DNA from: JBDNJM01 sp041687755
GTDB taxonomy: Bacteria > Planctomycetota > UBA1135 > GCA-002686595
DNA: 31,290 nucleotides
Direction: 5' to 3'
Assembly (NCBI GenBank): GCA_041687755.1
Contig: JBDNJM010000158.1
Location: 1-31,290 of the forward strand
A model generated the notes under the pieces. That model saw nothing but the letters and a program-made list of their open reading frames with translations, was not told where the DNA came from and ran no database searches. Of this stretch, positions 30,898 through 31,290 are shown in pieces (within the stretch, counting starts at the first letter, position 1; each line of letters begins with the position of its first letter). The translations under genes were made by a program, and so were the position numbers.

Positions 30898-31233
30898 CGC
30901 TCTCGGAAGCGTCCCGCTGACGCGTTCGTCGGGTAGCTCGGCCTCGTGGTAGCCGAGGGCGTGCGTGGCACGGACTTCGGCGATCGCATCAGCGAGCGCG
31001 GGATGCGCGTCTTGGAGGGCGTGGCTTGGAGGGCGTGGAGCGCTCCGCAGGCGGCGTTCTAGAGCTGGGGCGTTTGAGAAGGGCGGGGGAGGGCGCGCCG
31101 GGAGGGCCTCTCCGAGGGGGCCGGCCGGGTTTTCCGAGGGCAGCGGCTGGTGAGTGAGAGCGCCCTGGGCTGGGGAGAACATCTCGCGCGAGCGGAAGGA
31201 TACGGTGCGAAGGATACGGTGCCAGGCACGTTT
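30898..31233. other. Non-coding DNA downstream of the acyltransferase
   Basis: No convincing gene is seen in these ~336 bases. Frames on the minus strand are Pro/Arg-rich shadows. The stretch 31005-31045 contains a short duplication (GGAGGGCGTGGCTT / GGAGGGCGTGG). Near its end, the 14-mer GAAGGATACGGTGC occurs twice in tandem (31195-31208 and 31209-31222). Confidence 0.5.
31195..31222 (+). repeat. Two-copy 14-bp tandem repeat next to the terminal hairpin
   Basis: GAAGGATACGGTGC is repeated exactly, and is followed by GTGCCAGGCAC-like sequence and a T run before the big hairpin. Words of the GTGCCAGGCAC type are common in REP-like elements of Planctomycetota and Deltaproteobacteria, stated from memory. 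Confidence 0.8.
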
Positions 31234-31290
31234 TCACCGGCTCGGGAGCTTCACGACCGCCTGGCGGCCGTGAAGCTCCCGAGCCGGTGA
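31234..31290. repeat. Nearly perfect 57-nt inverted repeat at the window edge
   Basis: The arms (31234-31261 and 31263-31290) are 28 bases each with one mismatch and a single central base. The outer 22 bases of each arm are fully complementary (TCACCGGCTCGGGAGCTTCA and its complement, plus CG). It is stronger than needed for a terminator, and it is not followed by a visible T run because the window ends there. A REP-type mobile hairpin or a strong terminator are the likely readings. Confidence 0.85.

Noticed and set aside
1..31290. CRISPR array
   Set aside because: No regularly spaced repeats with unique spacers were seen. The only tandem arrays are the 14-bp and 23-bp repeats, which have no spacers.

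Overview
The window is GC-rich bacterial DNA that looks chromosomal. Several features point to Planctomycetota or a similar lineage: secreted proteins with FG-GAP/VCBS repeats, an ASPIC/UnbV protein paired with a TPR lipoprotein, a DUF1111-type di-haem protein ending in dockerin-like repeats, a recurrent C-terminal beta-rich tail on otherwise unrelated exported proteins, few Shine-Dalgarno sites and several TTG/GTG starts. This placement is an inference from gene content; no 16S or other marker gene lies in the window.

Layout. (1) 1-883 looks like the right end of an integrated element. It holds the 3' part of an ISL3-type transposase, non-coding debris, and an isolated 3' tRNA fragment (838-883) directly followed by a strong terminator, as expected of an attR scar. 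(2) 1126-4346 is an iron-complex/cobalamin-type ABC importer: a lipoprotein binding protein (minus) divergent from permease and ATPase (plus, overlapping ATGA). (3) 4514-15723 is a minus-strand block of six exported proteins: two paralogous lysyl-endopeptidase-like proteases, a WD40 beta-propeller, a di-haem c-type oxidoreductase with dockerin-like repeats, a VCBS-repeat protein and a cohesin-like protein. Four of the six end in the same kind of tail. (4) 16180-19594 (plus) holds a TPR lipoprotein translationally coupled to an ASPIC/UnbV lipoprotein, then an unknown exported protein. (5) 19697-22277 holds threonine ammonia-lyase divergent from a saccharopine/lysine-6-dehydrogenase family enzyme.

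(6) 22278-23990 is a scrap zone of mobile DNA: two ~75-bp imperfect direct repeats, a decapitated serine recombinase with an in-frame TGA, a solitary ISL3-like end and a small orphan ORF. (7) 23991-26443 holds a short-chain dehydrogenase followed with 1-nt overlap by an RDD-SpoIIM fusion membrane protein. (8) 26794-30897 is a tight cassette of cytochrome P450, fatty acyl-AMP ligase fused to an acyl carrier protein, and a DUF374-type acyltransferase. It reads as a self-contained pathway that activates, oxidises and transfers an acyl chain. (9) 30898-31290 is non-coding and ends in a nearly perfect 57-nt hairpin beside a short tandem repeat.

The most promising candidates for something undescribed are the P450/FAAL-ACP/acyltransferase cassette, the shared C-terminal tail of the secreted block together with its cohesin-like and dockerin-like members, and the two proteases that appear to have diverged at the specificity residue.
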